Virus record (IMG/VR): IMGVR_UViG_3300031455_000102
Location: 1 to 36,458 of that record
Length of the DNA: 36,458 bases
Direction: 5' to 3' (one strand)
Origin: a virus
Under the pieces are notes generated by a model. That model was not told the DNA's origin. It made no database searches and was given only the letters and a program-made list of their open reading frames with translations. A program made the position numbers and the translations under genes. Positions 1-7,065 of the stretch are shown in pieces (the first letter of the stretch is position 1; each line of letters begins with the position of its first letter).

Positions 1-576
1 CTACCGCTGCTCTCGTGGACGGTTGCGAGGCATGAGCGTGTCATAGATTTCGGACAGCGCGAGAGAAGCGCCGATCTCAGGCATGTCGATCACGCTTGCG
101 AGGTCATCGTATTTCTCGGCCCCCCACGCTCCTTCGCTATCGCGCCTGTAGAGCTTGACGAGGACGGTGCTCGGCTCGACGAACATGATGAGCCGAACCG
201 CGGGGTGTACCCGGTATTCGTCGAGCTTGTCGGTGGTGTCCACTGAACTCGTGCCGGGAGACGAGACCTCAACCACAAGTGTGGGGCTTTCGGCGACCAT
301 CGCGTCCGGGTCGGGAGGACCGCAGTCCACGACGATGTCGGGGTACCGAATGGTGTTTGCCAGCGTCTGGACGGCTGTGTCGCGTGAAGTCGTTCGGCAG
401 CCGCCAGACTTCGATTGCGGCCCCACCGAGGAAACGATGTTCGAAACGACGACGTTGTGGCCCTGCTTGGCGGCAGCCATCATCTCGATGACATAACCAT
501 CAACCAGCTCGAATCGACCCTCTTGGCTGAGGACCCACTCGAGGAAATCCTCCGCCGAGACACGTTTGTGTTCCAT
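1..576 (-). CDS. Uma2 family (DUF820) endonuclease-like protein
   Basis: A 191-aa protein that fits the Uma2/DUF820 family, which has a PD-(D/E)XK-type nuclease fold and is abundant as small cargo genes in bacteria. The N-terminal stretch SAEDFLEW...FELVDG is the usual opening. The core PDIVVDCG (about residues 79-86) followed by LVVEVSSPGT (about 101-110) gives the D...E-V pattern of the active site, and DTTDKLDEYR is the conserved helix after it. The length is normal for the family, the start is an ATG, and the stop codon lies exactly at the window edge. The biological role of Uma2 proteins is mostly unknown. It lies beside restriction genes, which may be a defence or accessory context. Confidence 0.85.
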   Translation of the reverse strand: MEHKRVSAEDFLEWVLSQEGRFELVDGYVIEMMAAAKQGHNVVVSNIVSSVGPQSKSGGCRTTSRDTAVQTLANTIRYPDIVVDCGPPDPDAMVAESPTLVVEVSSPGTSSVDTTDKLDEYRVHPAVRLIMFVEPSTVLVKLYRRDSEGAWGAEKYDDLASVIDMPEIGASLALSEIYDTLMPRNRPREQR

Positions 577-652
577 AGCTTGCTCCCTTCCGAATGGCGG
601 AAAACTGTCCCCAACCCGTGAAATCCGTCCTCACGGGGGCGAGCCGCGTGAA

Positions 653-1060
653 TTACGTCCCTGGCGGCCTCGGCGAGTTCGCCAGGACCTCCGCGATCTC
701 GTCCCGCATGATCCCGGCCGCTCCATCCGGATGCACTTCGACCTCCCGGACAAAGGCGTCGCTGTGATCGAGCGCGACCCACACGCACCCGAGGCGGATG
801 CGATCGACACCTTCTTCGACGGCCATCAGGACTTCCTCCGCGTCGGCCGTGTTCAACAAATCGAGCATCTGCTGATACGTGAGCACCCGGTTTTCCATGT
901 CGAGCGGAAGCCGGTCCCGATGCTGTCTCAGGGTCTCCCGCCACGGCCAGAAGCCGGACCGCACATCGTTCTTTTCGGGCTCGTCGAAATATTCGCCGGG
1001 CGTGGCCATGACGGCCCAGCCGATGCCTTTCTTACCGATCTGGAGAGCGATGGTGTTCAT
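653..1060 (-). CDS. Conserved-looking hypothetical protein, 135 aa
   Basis: I do not recognise this family. The reading frame is open further upstream, but that extension is rich in Arg, Gly and Pro and looks like translated non-coding DNA. I therefore start at the ATG at 1060 (MNTIALQIGKKGIGWAVMA). The protein is soluble and acidic, with a helix-rich middle (LTYQQMLDLLNTADAEEVLMAVEEG) and a C-terminal part rich in Val and Asp. The opening phrase, saying the protein is a working copy of a short beta hairpin, is only an impression. A terminator-like hairpin sits 36 bp upstream at 1096-1121, so the gene is probably transcribed independently of the restriction genes. It is followed after 76 bp by the Uma2 gene on the same strand. 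Confidence 0.6.
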   Translation of the reverse strand: MNTIALQIGKKGIGWAVMATPGEYFDEPEKNDVRSGFWPWRETLRQHRDRLPLDMENRVLTYQQMLDLLNTADAEEVLMAVEEGVDRIRLGCVWVALDHSDAFVREVEVHPDGAAGIMRDEIAEVLANSPRPPGT

Positions 1061-1360
1061 GGAGACAGCCTGCGGGTCGGCGACGAAAGACAAAACCCGG
1101 GAGAGCCGAAACCCTCCCGGGCGGCCACCGGTGAGGGGCCGTGGTTCGCCCTCTTTGGCCGACCTCGCGCCGCCGGATTCCAACCGACACCTGCCTTTCG
1201 GCTGCTCTCTCACGGCCCCAGGAGTTGCCTGACGGGGTTGCCCAGGGGGAGCCACCCCCGGTCGAGCTCAACGCGTCGGGAAGGAATGCGGCGCCATCAG
1301 GAAGGCGTCAAGGCTGCTTTCCTGCATGACTTGCCCGGCTTCCTTGTGCGAAAGGGCACA
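1061..1360. other. Non-coding gap between divergent genes
   Basis: This 300-bp gap lies between the - strand gene at 653-1060 and the + strand vsr gene. It holds one strong inverted repeat (listed separately at 1096-1121), one GANTC site (1176-1180) and no convincing ORF. It must contain the vsr promoter, but I cannot point to a good -35/-10 pair. Confidence 0.5.
1096..1121 (-). terminator. Rho-independent-type hairpin reading on the - strand
   Basis: There is an 8-bp perfect stem, CCCGGGAG (1096-1103) against CTCCCGGG (1114-1121), with a 10-nt loop. Read on the - strand the stem is followed by TTTTGTCTTT, a reasonable U-tract. It would stop - strand transcripts coming from the methyltransferase/restriction operon through the vsr region, insulating the gene at 653-1060. 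Confidence 0.6.
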
Positions 1361-1873
1361 ATGAGCAACATCGCGCCAGATGTCCGAAGCCGAATGATGG
1401 CGGCGGTGAAGGGCAAGGACACGAAGCCGGAGATGGCCGTCCGCAAAGGACTGCACGCGCTCGGCTTCCGCTACTCGCTTCATTCGTCGAAGTTTTCCGG
1501 CCGTCCGGACATGGCGCTGCCGAAACATCGGGCCGTGATCTGGATTCATGGCTGCTTCTGGCACGGACACGGTTGTCCCGCCTGCAGGCCGGCGCGCTCA
1601 AGGACGGAATTCTGGGGACCAAAGGTTGCCCGCACGAAAGAGCGCGATGCCGAAGCGCTGGCAGCCGTCCAGGCGAAGGGGTGGCGTTCCCTCGTCATAT
1701 GGGAGTGCGCTCTCGGCAAGGAGGATGCCGCGGAGACGGTATCGAGGGCGGCGGCGTGGCTGCGCGGGACGGACGAGGCCGCCGAGATTGAAGGCTATCC
1801 TTCCGGGTCTTCCGCCCCTTCGTCGACCTCGTCCTCAGGAGCGGCAAGCGGCACGGACTTGCCCGCGAAATAG
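1361..1873 (+). CDS. vsr: Very short patch repair endonuclease (Vsr)
   Basis: A 170-aa Vsr protein, a strand nicking enzyme that acts at T:G mismatches made by deamination of 5-methylcytosine. The family signature is complete: RSRMMAAVKGKDTKPEMAVRKGLHALGFRY, GRPDMALPKHRAVIW with the metal-binding Asp near residue 50, HGCFWHGHGC (61-72 region) with the conserved His residues, the FW..K....RD segment, and GWRSLVIWEC. I chose the ATG at 1361 because the recognisable domain begins at once and AAGGG lies 4 bp upstream. The last roughly 30 residues (Ser/Gly/Ala-rich) lie beyond the domain and overlap the 3' end of the restriction enzyme gene on the other strand by 79 bp. Partnership with a C5 methyltransferase is the usual context for vsr. 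Confidence 0.93.
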   Translation: MSNIAPDVRSRMMAAVKGKDTKPEMAVRKGLHALGFRYSLHSSKFSGRPDMALPKHRAVIWIHGCFWHGHGCPACRPARSRTEFWGPKVARTKERDAEALAAVQAKGWRSLVIWECALGKEDAAETVSRAAAWLRGTDEAAEIEGYPSGSSAPSSTSSSGAASGTDLPAK

Positions 1874-2469
1874 TCGCTCAGCCTTTGCTCGATTTCGGGG
1901 ACGGTCACCAGATTGTCCGGCAGGTTGTCGAACGCCTTACGGCCCTGGTGCAGCATGTCCCAGAAGGACTTCTTCTGGTCGGGTCTGCCCTTCCCGGGCG
2001 TGTTGTTGCCGATGCCGTCGATGAGCACGTTCCAGATCGGCTGGAAGAGCTGGATCATCATGCTCTCGCCGAGGGGAATCCACACGTCGTCGACAACGAT
2101 GGAGCGGAACCAGAAGGCTTCAGGATCGAGCGTCGTGGTGGCGGCATTTATCGAGCGCATGTGGTTGCGCAGCCTGTTCTTCAGCGCGCCGCCCTTCGAC
2201 GAGTCGAACATCATGCCGCCCTTGCGGGCACCCTCCGGGATGGCCTTGCCGACGTAGATCGGCTGCTCGAACGCTCCGTTGAGGTTCTTCGCTACGAGCG
2301 GCGCGTAGGGCGGGAAGCCCCCGGTGTAGTATATCGCGTAGATGCCCGCGCCCACGAGCTTCCCCGTCTCCTCACGGGTCAGCGGGGCAACCGGGACATC
2401 CAACAGGGCTTCGGCGATCGATCGGCCGAGATTGGATTTATCGAGGGGATTGTACGGGACCTGCGCCAT
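1795..2469 (-). CDS. Eco29kI-like GIY-YIG restriction endonuclease
   Basis: A 224-aa Type II restriction enzyme of the Eco29kI/NgoMIII group, whose known members cut CCGCGG. The GIY motif is at residues 42-44 (AGIYAIYYTGG) and the YVG motif at 72-74 (PIYVGKA). Then come LKNRLRNH with a candidate catalytic Arg near 101 and His 103, Glu near 135 (PLGESMMI), and Asn near 147 (PIWNVLID), matching the GIY-YIG catalytic set in order. The ATG at 2469 shares its A with the TGA of the methyltransferase, so the two are translationally coupled. The recognition sequence here is inferred from the family only; CCGCGG does occur in this window, for example near 1728 and 2813, so protection by the methyltransferase would be needed. 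Confidence 0.9.
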   Translation of the reverse strand: MAQVPYNPLDKSNLGRSIAEALLDVPVAPLTREETGKLVGAGIYAIYYTGGFPPYAPLVAKNLNGAFEQPIYVGKAIPEGARKGGMMFDSSKGGALKNRLRNHMRSINAATTTLDPEAFWFRSIVVDDVWIPLGESMMIQLFQPIWNVLIDGIGNNTPGKGRPDQKKSFWDMLHQGRKAFDNLPDNLVTVPEIEQRLSDYFAGKSVPLAAPEDEVDEGAEDPEG

Positions 2470-3638
2470 CAGGCCGCCGCCCTGCGGGACGGGAGGCGGA
2501 CCTTCGAAAAGATGTCCATCATGTAGCGCCCGAAGGATTCGGCAAGCTCGGCCGGGGCTGCGTTGCCGAGCTGGCGCATGTTCTCCGTCCACGGGCCGAC
2601 GAACTCGTAGTCGTCCGGCAGGCCCTGCAGGCGCGCGGCCTCGCGCACCGTGAAGTAGCGCACGGAGCCATCGGAGAAGGCCAGCGTGTTCTCGCCGCCC
2701 GGGACGCCGTGGACGCCTGCCTTGAGCGCCTTCGAGGGCTCGTCGGCGGGGCTGCCGGTGTGGCCCTTGTAGGACCTCGCGCCGGGCTGGTGGACGTGGT
2801 TCAGGACCTTCGAGCCGCGGACCGGATCGCCGAGTCCTTGAATGGCGTCTCTGACGGTGCGCCATGGCAGGGTCTCCGGCTCCTTGCCAGCGTGCCTCAG
2901 GGATTCGGCCCTGGCGTGGTCGGCCGCGCTGCCCGGCCCCGAGGGCTTCCGCATGCCGTGGCGCTTCCAGTACTCCCCCGTCACCCACTGGTCCCACAGG
3001 AGGCGTTCCCGGGAGTGCGTCTGCGGAGGGGGAGCGACGGCGTCGGCCATGTCCTTGCGCACGCCCATGAAAAGGACGCGGTGGCGCTTCTGCGCCGCGC
3101 CGTAGTCGGCGGCGTTCACCTTGACGACGGCGACGTGGTAGCTGCCCTCCGGCTCGTGCCTGCGCAGCCGCTCGAGGTGCGTGGCCCTGTCCTCGTCGTC
3201 GCGCTGGACGAGCATCGGCTCCTTCAGCGACAGCCTGATCCAGTCCAGGTGGTCTGAGAACTTCGGGCGCAGCAGGCCGCGCACGTTCTCGAAAAGGAAA
3301 CCCGCCGGGGCGACCTCGCGCACGGCGCGGACGGCCTCGGGCCACATGTCCCTGGCATCCTCCTCGCCCTTGTGCAGGCCTCCGATGGAGAAAGGCTGGC
3401 AGGGCGGCCCGCCGGCGACGAATTCCGCCTTGCCACGGAACGCGGTCCAGTCCACTTCGCGAACGTCCTCGGAATGGACCTTCCAGTGACCGACGTGCTC
3501 GATGTCACGGCCGATGTTGTGCCGGACGTTCTCGACCGAATGCCGATCCCGCTCGACCAGCAGCAGGTGTTCGAACCCCGCGCGGGCCAGACCCAGCGCG
3601 AGACCTCCGCACCCTGAAAACAGTTCGACACTACGCAC
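2469..3638 (-). CDS. dcm: DNA (cytosine-5-)-methyltransferase of the restriction system
   Basis: A 389-aa C5-cytosine methyltransferase, cognate to the downstream GIY-YIG enzyme. Motif I is FSGCGGLALGL (7-17), motif IV GGPPCQPFS with catalytic Cys 80, motif VI FENVRG (116-121) and motif VIII ADYGAAQKRHRVLFMG. A target-recognition region follows, then motif IX TVREAARLQGLPDDY and motif X QLGNAAP. The start is a GTG with GGGGAGAA upstream at good spacing; translation from it begins V/M-RSVELFSGCGG, immediately at motif I, so nothing further upstream is needed. The upstream region has three GANTC sites (3662, 3680, 3712). No controller (C) protein gene is visible. Confidence 0.95.
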   Translation of the reverse strand: MRSVELFSGCGGLALGLARAGFEHLLLVERDRHSVENVRHNIGRDIEHVGHWKVHSEDVREVDWTAFRGKAEFVAGGPPCQPFSIGGLHKGEEDARDMWPEAVRAVREVAPAGFLFENVRGLLRPKFSDHLDWIRLSLKEPMLVQRDDEDRATHLERLRRHEPEGSYHVAVVKVNAADYGAAQKRHRVLFMGVRKDMADAVAPPPQTHSRERLLWDQWVTGEYWKRHGMRKPSGPGSAADHARAESLRHAGKEPETLPWRTVRDAIQGLGDPVRGSKVLNHVHQPGARSYKGHTGSPADEPSKALKAGVHGVPGGENTLAFSDGSVRYFTVREAARLQGLPDDYEFVGPWTENMRQLGNAAPAELAESFGRYMMDIFSKVRLPSRRAAA

Positions 3639-3788
3639 GCTCGTTCTCCCCTATCCGCGCAGACTCGTCCTCCTCGAAGGATTCGCAACAGCTTCCGGAC
3701 CTTCTCCACACGAATCCTAAGGCCAAAGTAAGAACAAGAGGTGAACGCAGCCTATCCGCCGTCGGTTGCGCCGGGCTGGATTGGCCGA
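3639..3788. promoter_or_regulatory. Upstream region of the methyltransferase with a GANTC cluster
   Basis: Three GANTC sites lie within 55 bp (GACTC 3662-3666, GATTC 3680-3684, GAATC 3712-3716). The middle one is inside the recurring octamer AAGGATTC (3677-3684). Alphaproteobacterial CcrM methylates GANTC and GcrA acts at promoters containing it. A promoter role here is inference; I see no clear -35/-10 pair. Confidence 0.4.
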
Positions 3789-4130
3789 TCAGCCCCGTCC
3801 CTTGGCTGCCGCGTACGCGTTGGCGGCCGGAACCGCCGCCGCGCGCTCGAGCGACGAATCCTTGATCGCCTCGAACCACGCGAGCTCGACCTCGCGCGCG
3901 GCGCGCCTCGGCGTCTCCTCGTATCCCGAGGTCCTCCCGGCCCGCGACACGAACGGCCCGTGCGCGTTCATGGCCCAGAACCAGTGCGTCTCGAGGGTTC
4001 CGGCCTTGCTGGATTCGTAGATGCGCCCGACGGAACCGTCGTAGCCCGGCGCCTCGGCGACGTAGTCGTTGTCCTTCCCGGACCACGTGTGCCGCCAGGA
4101 CAATCTCAGTTCGATCTCGTGGTCTTCCAT
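3789..4130 (-). CDS. Small hypothetical protein (WSG...GRIY...HWFW type)
   Basis: A 113-aa acidic soluble protein. The pattern of a short beta-rich start (IELRLSWRHTWSGKDNDYVAEAPGYDGSVGRIYES), an aromatic strand (THWFWAMNAHGPFVSRAGRT) and a C-terminal helix (REVELAWFEAI) resembles many small uncharacterised proteins of rhizobial-type genomes that end in a TxEEA...W helix. I cannot assign a function. No Shine-Dalgarno sequence precedes the ATG at 4130, so the start is less certain. It faces away from the HTH gene at 4253, and the 122-bp space between them should hold divergent promoters. Confidence 0.65.
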   Translation of the reverse strand: MEDHEIELRLSWRHTWSGKDNDYVAEAPGYDGSVGRIYESSKAGTLETHWFWAMNAHGPFVSRAGRTSGYEETPRRAAREVELAWFEAIKDSSLERAAAVPAANAYAAAKGRG

Positions 4131-4252
4131 GGCGGCGAGTCATAGCGCCATCATGAGAACAAATCAAGAACACCGTTGCGTTTCGGGCCGCCGGCGTTTG
4201 TGCGGGTCGCCGCCGGCGCTCACCATTCCTTCAGATGCGGGAGGAGCGCGGC

Positions 4253-4876
4253 ATGAACACGAACTGGAAGCAGGAAGACGTCGACAGGCTGGCCGCCATG
4301 GTCGCCGACGGCATGCCCCAGAGGTCAATCGCGGCCGCGTTTGGCAGGTCGCACACGACCATCAAGAGGCAGATCAGGCGCTTGCGCAGCCTCGGGGAAA
4401 AGGCCTTCGGAGGCGCTGTCACCGTCCGCGTCGACGGCGCGTGGAGCGAGGACGACCGGGAGATCGCCCGCCTGATGCGCGGGCTTGGCTTTTCGACCGG
4501 GGACATCGCCCGCGCCCTCGACAGGGACGCGGCATCCGTCGCGTCGCGGCTGTGCAGGTTGAGGCTCGACACGTCGGACATCGATCCCGTCGACTTCGGT
4601 GTCGGCACGCGCCGCCCGTGGCATCACGACGAAGACGTCCTCCTGGCCATGCTGGTCGACCGCGGACTGAAGGACGACGACATCGCCGCGATCCTGAAGC
4701 GGACGCCCAGCGCCGTCCAGAGCCGCAAGAGCCGCCTCGGCATCGTCAGCATCCGGTATCCGTCCCGCGTTCGCGCTGGCGCGTCGTGGCGGGACTGCAT
4801 GTGCTGCCGGCGGCAGTTCAAGTCGGAGGGCAGCCACAACAGGCTGTGCGTTCGGTGCAAGGAAACCTACTGCTGA
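4253..4876 (+). CDS. Three tandem GcrA/Myb-like HTH modules plus zinc ribbon
   Basis: A 207-aa predicted DNA-binding protein. Three copies of a roughly 45-aa module follow one another: NWKQEDVDRLAAMVADGM..IAAAFGRS...IKRQIRRL, AWSEDDREIARLMRGLGF..IARALDRD...VASRLCRL, and PWHHDEDVLLAMLVDRGL..IAAILKRT...VQSRKSRLGI. Each has W at the start, an acidic first helix and a recognition-type helix, the pattern of Myb/SANT and GcrA N-terminal domains. The C-terminus has CMCC...C..C (about 183-207), a likely zinc ribbon. The ATG at 4253 is preceded by GGGAGGAG at good spacing; an earlier in-frame ATG at 4235 has no such site. GcrA is the alphaproteobacterial regulator that works with GANTC methylation, but GcrA itself has only one such module, so this is a relative at most. 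Confidence 0.75.
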   Translation: MNTNWKQEDVDRLAAMVADGMPQRSIAAAFGRSHTTIKRQIRRLRSLGEKAFGGAVTVRVDGAWSEDDREIARLMRGLGFSTGDIARALDRDAASVASRLCRLRLDTSDIDPVDFGVGTRRPWHHDEDVLLAMLVDRGLKDDDIAAILKRTPSAVQSRKSRLGIVSIRYPSRVRAGASWRDCMCCRRQFKSEGSHNRLCVRCKETYC

Positions 4877-4921
4877 AACGACGCCGTTAGATCTTTCCTG
4901 GATCCCGGCGCCCCATGGTCC

Positions 4922-4943
4922 GCCTCCAAAAAGAACAGGAGGC
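4922..4943 (+). promoter_or_regulatory. Hairpin sequestering the Shine-Dalgarno of the next gene
   Basis: GCCTCC (4922-4927) can pair with GGAGGC (4938-4943), which is the Shine-Dalgarno of the ATG at 4948, leaving a 10-nt A-rich loop. Such a stem would lower translation unless opened. This is seen directly in the sequence; the control role is inferred. Confidence 0.45.
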
Positions 4944-4947
4944 TCAC

Positions 4948-5271
4948 ATGCACGGCAGGCGCAGCGCACTAGCGGACCCCGCGACCTCGACGTTTCTCCA
5001 GCTCGGCGCGATCAGCACGGTCGGAGTGGCCGTCGCGGCCCGCGCCCACGCGGCGGGAATGGAAGCCCTGCGCGAGTCCCGCGAGCGGCAACGCTACAAC
5101 GGCCTTTGGCACCAGCGCCTGCTGCGCGCTAGGTCCTCGGCGTCCGAGGCGCTGTCGGTGGCCCGCGCCGCGGTCAACCGCGTCCACGACCTCGAGGAGG
5201 AGGTCGCGGCCCTGCGGCGCGCGGTGAACTCGCGCGACACTCTCATCAAGAGCCTGTCCGGCAATGCCTGA
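4948..5271 (+). CDS. Small hypothetical protein with C-terminal coiled coil
   Basis: A 107-aa protein of unknown function. The N-terminus has a weakly hydrophobic stretch (STFLQLGAISTVGVAVAA, about 14-31) that is marginal as a membrane segment. The rest is strongly helical and charged. The last part, RVHDLEEEVAALRRAVNSRDTL, has heptad spacing of Leu/Val typical of a coiled coil. The start is set by AGGAGG six bases before the ATG at 4948. The stop overlaps the next ATG by 8 bp, so 4948-5458 is one operon. Nothing else in the window resembles it. Confidence 0.7.
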   Translation: MHGRRSALADPATSTFLQLGAISTVGVAVAARAHAAGMEALRESRERQRYNGLWHQRLLRARSSASEALSVARAAVNRVHDLEEEVAALRRAVNSRDTLIKSLSGNA

Positions 5272-5458
5272 CCTCGACGACGAGTTCGGAGGACGCTGGC
5301 TCGACATCCGGCGGGAAACTCCCGAGGTCGAGGAAGCCCTGCGCCGCTACCTGATGAGGAAGCGGATGAAGGAGGCGGCCGACCGGATGCGCCGAAGGCA
5401 CGCCGCCGTCATCGAGGGTCTCCTGCGCTCCGCACTCGCCAGCGGCCATGACGGATAG
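5264..5458 (+). CDS. Small basic hypothetical protein, 64 aa
   Basis: A 64-aa protein with an acidic start (MPDLDDEFGGRWLDIR) and a basic helical second half (ALRRYLMRKRMKEAADRMRRRH). It overlaps the preceding gene by 8 bp (ATGCCTGA), which supports real translation by coupling. I do not recognise it. It lies 67 bp upstream of the AbiEii-like nucleotidyltransferase and could in principle be its partner, but nothing in the sequence proves that; it does not resemble an AbiEi-type antitoxin. Confidence 0.65.
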   Translation: MPDLDDEFGGRWLDIRRETPEVEEALRRYLMRKRMKEAADRMRRRHAAVIEGLLRSALASGHDG

Positions 5459-5525
5459 ACCTGCATCTTTTGTGCCTTGCTAGGCCCGAACGGACCTTTC
5501 CCGGGAGGAACCTGGGGAGGGGCAG

Positions 5526-6437
5526 ATGCGGGCGTTTTCATCCATGCCGGTCGCGGAGCGACTGGCGGATTCCATCAAGGCGAAGGCAAGAGCGAAGGGA
5601 GAGCGGCCGGACCGGGCCATGGTCCGCTACGTGCAGGAACGCGTAGCGTTCAGGCTGGCAGAGACGTTCCCCGGCCTCGTGGTCAAGGGGTCGTTCGCCG
5701 AGGTCGCGCGGAACCCGCCGGGTGCGCGTTTCGCTCCCGACCTCGACCTCTGGCTGCCGGAGAGGCCCGAGGACATGGACCTGCTGCTCGAGGACGTGTT
5801 CAGCCTCACCTACTACGACGAACGTGGTGCGATCGAGGACGGCATCGATGTCACCGAGGTTCGTTGGCAAGAGACGCACGCGCATCTGGAAGAACCCGGC
5901 ATGAAGTTCAGGCTGACGGTCAACGTCGGGAAGGTCCGCGTGCCGCTGAAGGTCGACTTCGCCTTCGGGCTCGGCCATGCCGACGGATACGAGACCGCCG
6001 TGCTGCCGTCCATGGTCCCCAGCTTCGGCGAGATATGGCTGCCGGTTCAGCCCGCCGCCCGCGCCGTCGCCGAGAAGCTGCACGCCATGGCCGAGTTCGG
6101 CGCGGCCAACACCAGGGTCAAGGATGTCTGGGACCTGCGTGCCCACCTGGTCCGCGATGGCGTCAACGTCGATGCCGTGGCCGTCGAGATCGCGAAGGTG
6201 TTCGCCGCCCGTGGCCGGGACGTGGACCCCGGCCTCGCCTGCCTGACGCGGGAGTGGGCCGAGGCCAACGAGGCCGCATGGACCCGCTGGCACGTAGAGG
6301 CCGGACTCCCGCTCGAGCGGTCCCTGACGGATGCAGTGGACGCGATCAGGCCGCCAGCGCGAGCCGCGCTGCTGGCCGCGGCGCGAACGCTGGACGCGGT
6401 GCCGGAGGCGGTCCCGCTTCCCGCGCCGGCGGCGTGA
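5526..6437 (+). CDS. AbiEii/AbiGii-like nucleotidyltransferase
   Basis: A 303-aa protein of the AbiEii (DUF1814) nucleotidyltransferase family, the toxin half of AbiE abortive-infection systems. The polymerase-beta-like active site is visible: VVKGS (52-56), then DLDLWL with the Asp pair at 72 and 74, and a third Asp at 144 in LKVDFAFG. The family's later motif AEKLHAM...RVKDVWDL (182-204) is well kept. The start ATG has GGAGGGG at good spacing. There is no recognisable AbiEi antitoxin next to it; the neighbours are the 64-aa and 107-aa unknown proteins. Family members known as toxins modify tRNA or GTP, but its substrate cannot be read from sequence. The 3' end overlaps the opposite-strand gene by 92 bp. 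Confidence 0.85.
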   Translation: MRAFSSMPVAERLADSIKAKARAKGERPDRAMVRYVQERVAFRLAETFPGLVVKGSFAEVARNPPGARFAPDLDLWLPERPEDMDLLLEDVFSLTYYDERGAIEDGIDVTEVRWQETHAHLEEPGMKFRLTVNVGKVRVPLKVDFAFGLGHADGYETAVLPSMVPSFGEIWLPVQPAARAVAEKLHAMAEFGAANTRVKDVWDLRAHLVRDGVNVDAVAVEIAKVFAARGRDVDPGLACLTREWAEANEAAWTRWHVEAGLPLERSLTDAVDAIRPPARAALLAAARTLDAVPEAVPLPAPAA

Positions 6438-6867
6438 CGGTGCCAGTCTCGGTCGGCATCGGGATGCCGGGAAGACCGCAGCGCTTTCCCGCCGCCCAGC
6501 GCGCGCAGGCATCGGGACCGGCCGCCGCCAGCCGGGCGAGCTGGTGCGACGGCATCTTCAGGAGCGCCACCGCGACCTGCTCGGGCATGTTGGACATGTC
6601 CAACGCCTCCCGGCCCACCCTGTCGGCGGCCGCGTAGGCATGGACCGAGGCACCCAGTCCCGGGTCGGCGTGCCGGCGCGTCCTGCGTCCAGCCGTCTCA
6701 AGGTCGCGCCGCAAGGCCTCCGCTTCGGCCGCCGTCGCGTCGTCTTCGCTGGAATCCGGTATCGCGTATCCAGTCGCCCCGCCACCGAGAAGTCCGCGCA
6801 GCAGGTCTCCCGGCAGCGCCAGCGCCGCCCTGATCATCCTCATCGCCCAGGCCAGTATCCGTCCCAT
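6346..6867 (-). CDS. Hypothetical phage-region protein with N-terminal amphipathic helix
   Basis: A 173-aa protein of unknown function. I chose the ATG at 6867 because AAAGGAGGG lies at ideal distance; the open frame upstream lacks such a site. The first 30 residues (MGRILAWAMRMIRAALALPGDLLRGLL) form a basic amphipathic or membrane-seeking helix. Residues 45-80 are charged and helical. A segment with Met and His follows (MPEQVAVALLKMPSHQLARLAA), and the C-terminus is Pro/Ala-rich (low complexity). Its last 31 codons overlap the 3' end of the nucleotidyltransferase gene tail to tail. It is divergent from the operon at 7066-9143. Confidence 0.65.
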   Translation of the reverse strand: MGRILAWAMRMIRAALALPGDLLRGLLGGGATGYAIPDSSEDDATAAEAEALRRDLETAGRRTRRHADPGLGASVHAYAAADRVGREALDMSNMPEQVAVALLKMPSHQLARLAAAGPDACARWAAGKRCGLPGIPMPTETGTVTPPAREAGPPPAPRPAFAPRPAARLALAA

Positions 6868-7065
6868 GGTTCCCTCCTTTGGTTCCGGACGAAAATAGGC
6901 TGACGTTGCGCAACCCACAAAAGCTCCGGAAAGTCCCGGCTCGTCAACGAATTTGCAAGTAACCGTCTGAAAACATGCACGAAACGTGCTTGTTCGTTCC
7001 ATGCCGGCGTCTCACCCTGTCTGTGCGGGCCAAGGAATGCCCGCCGGATAAGGGAGGAAAAGACA
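6868..7065. promoter_or_regulatory. Divergent control region with a 13-bp palindrome
   Basis: This 198-bp region separates the - strand gene at 6867 from the + strand operon at 7066. It is less GC-rich than its surroundings and contains the perfect odd palindrome GCACGAAACGTGC (6977-6989), a good operator candidate for a divergent promoter. TTGACG on the - strand near 6940 is a possible -35 box, but I see no convincing -10. Confidence 0.45.

Noticed and set aside
566-1360. N-terminal extension of the Vsr reading frame
   Set aside because: The Vsr domain begins at 1361; the upstream part is antisense to the gene at 653-1060 and has no Vsr similarity.
2470-3345. Upstream extension of the GIY-YIG enzyme frame
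   Set aside because: It lies within the methyltransferase gene in another frame and is Arg/Pro-rich; the ATG at 2469 in a stop/start overlap is the natural start.
3850-3870. AAGGATTC copy inside the 113-aa gene as a regulatory site
   Set aside because: It is within coding sequence, so a regulatory role is not supported; it was kept only in the count of copies.
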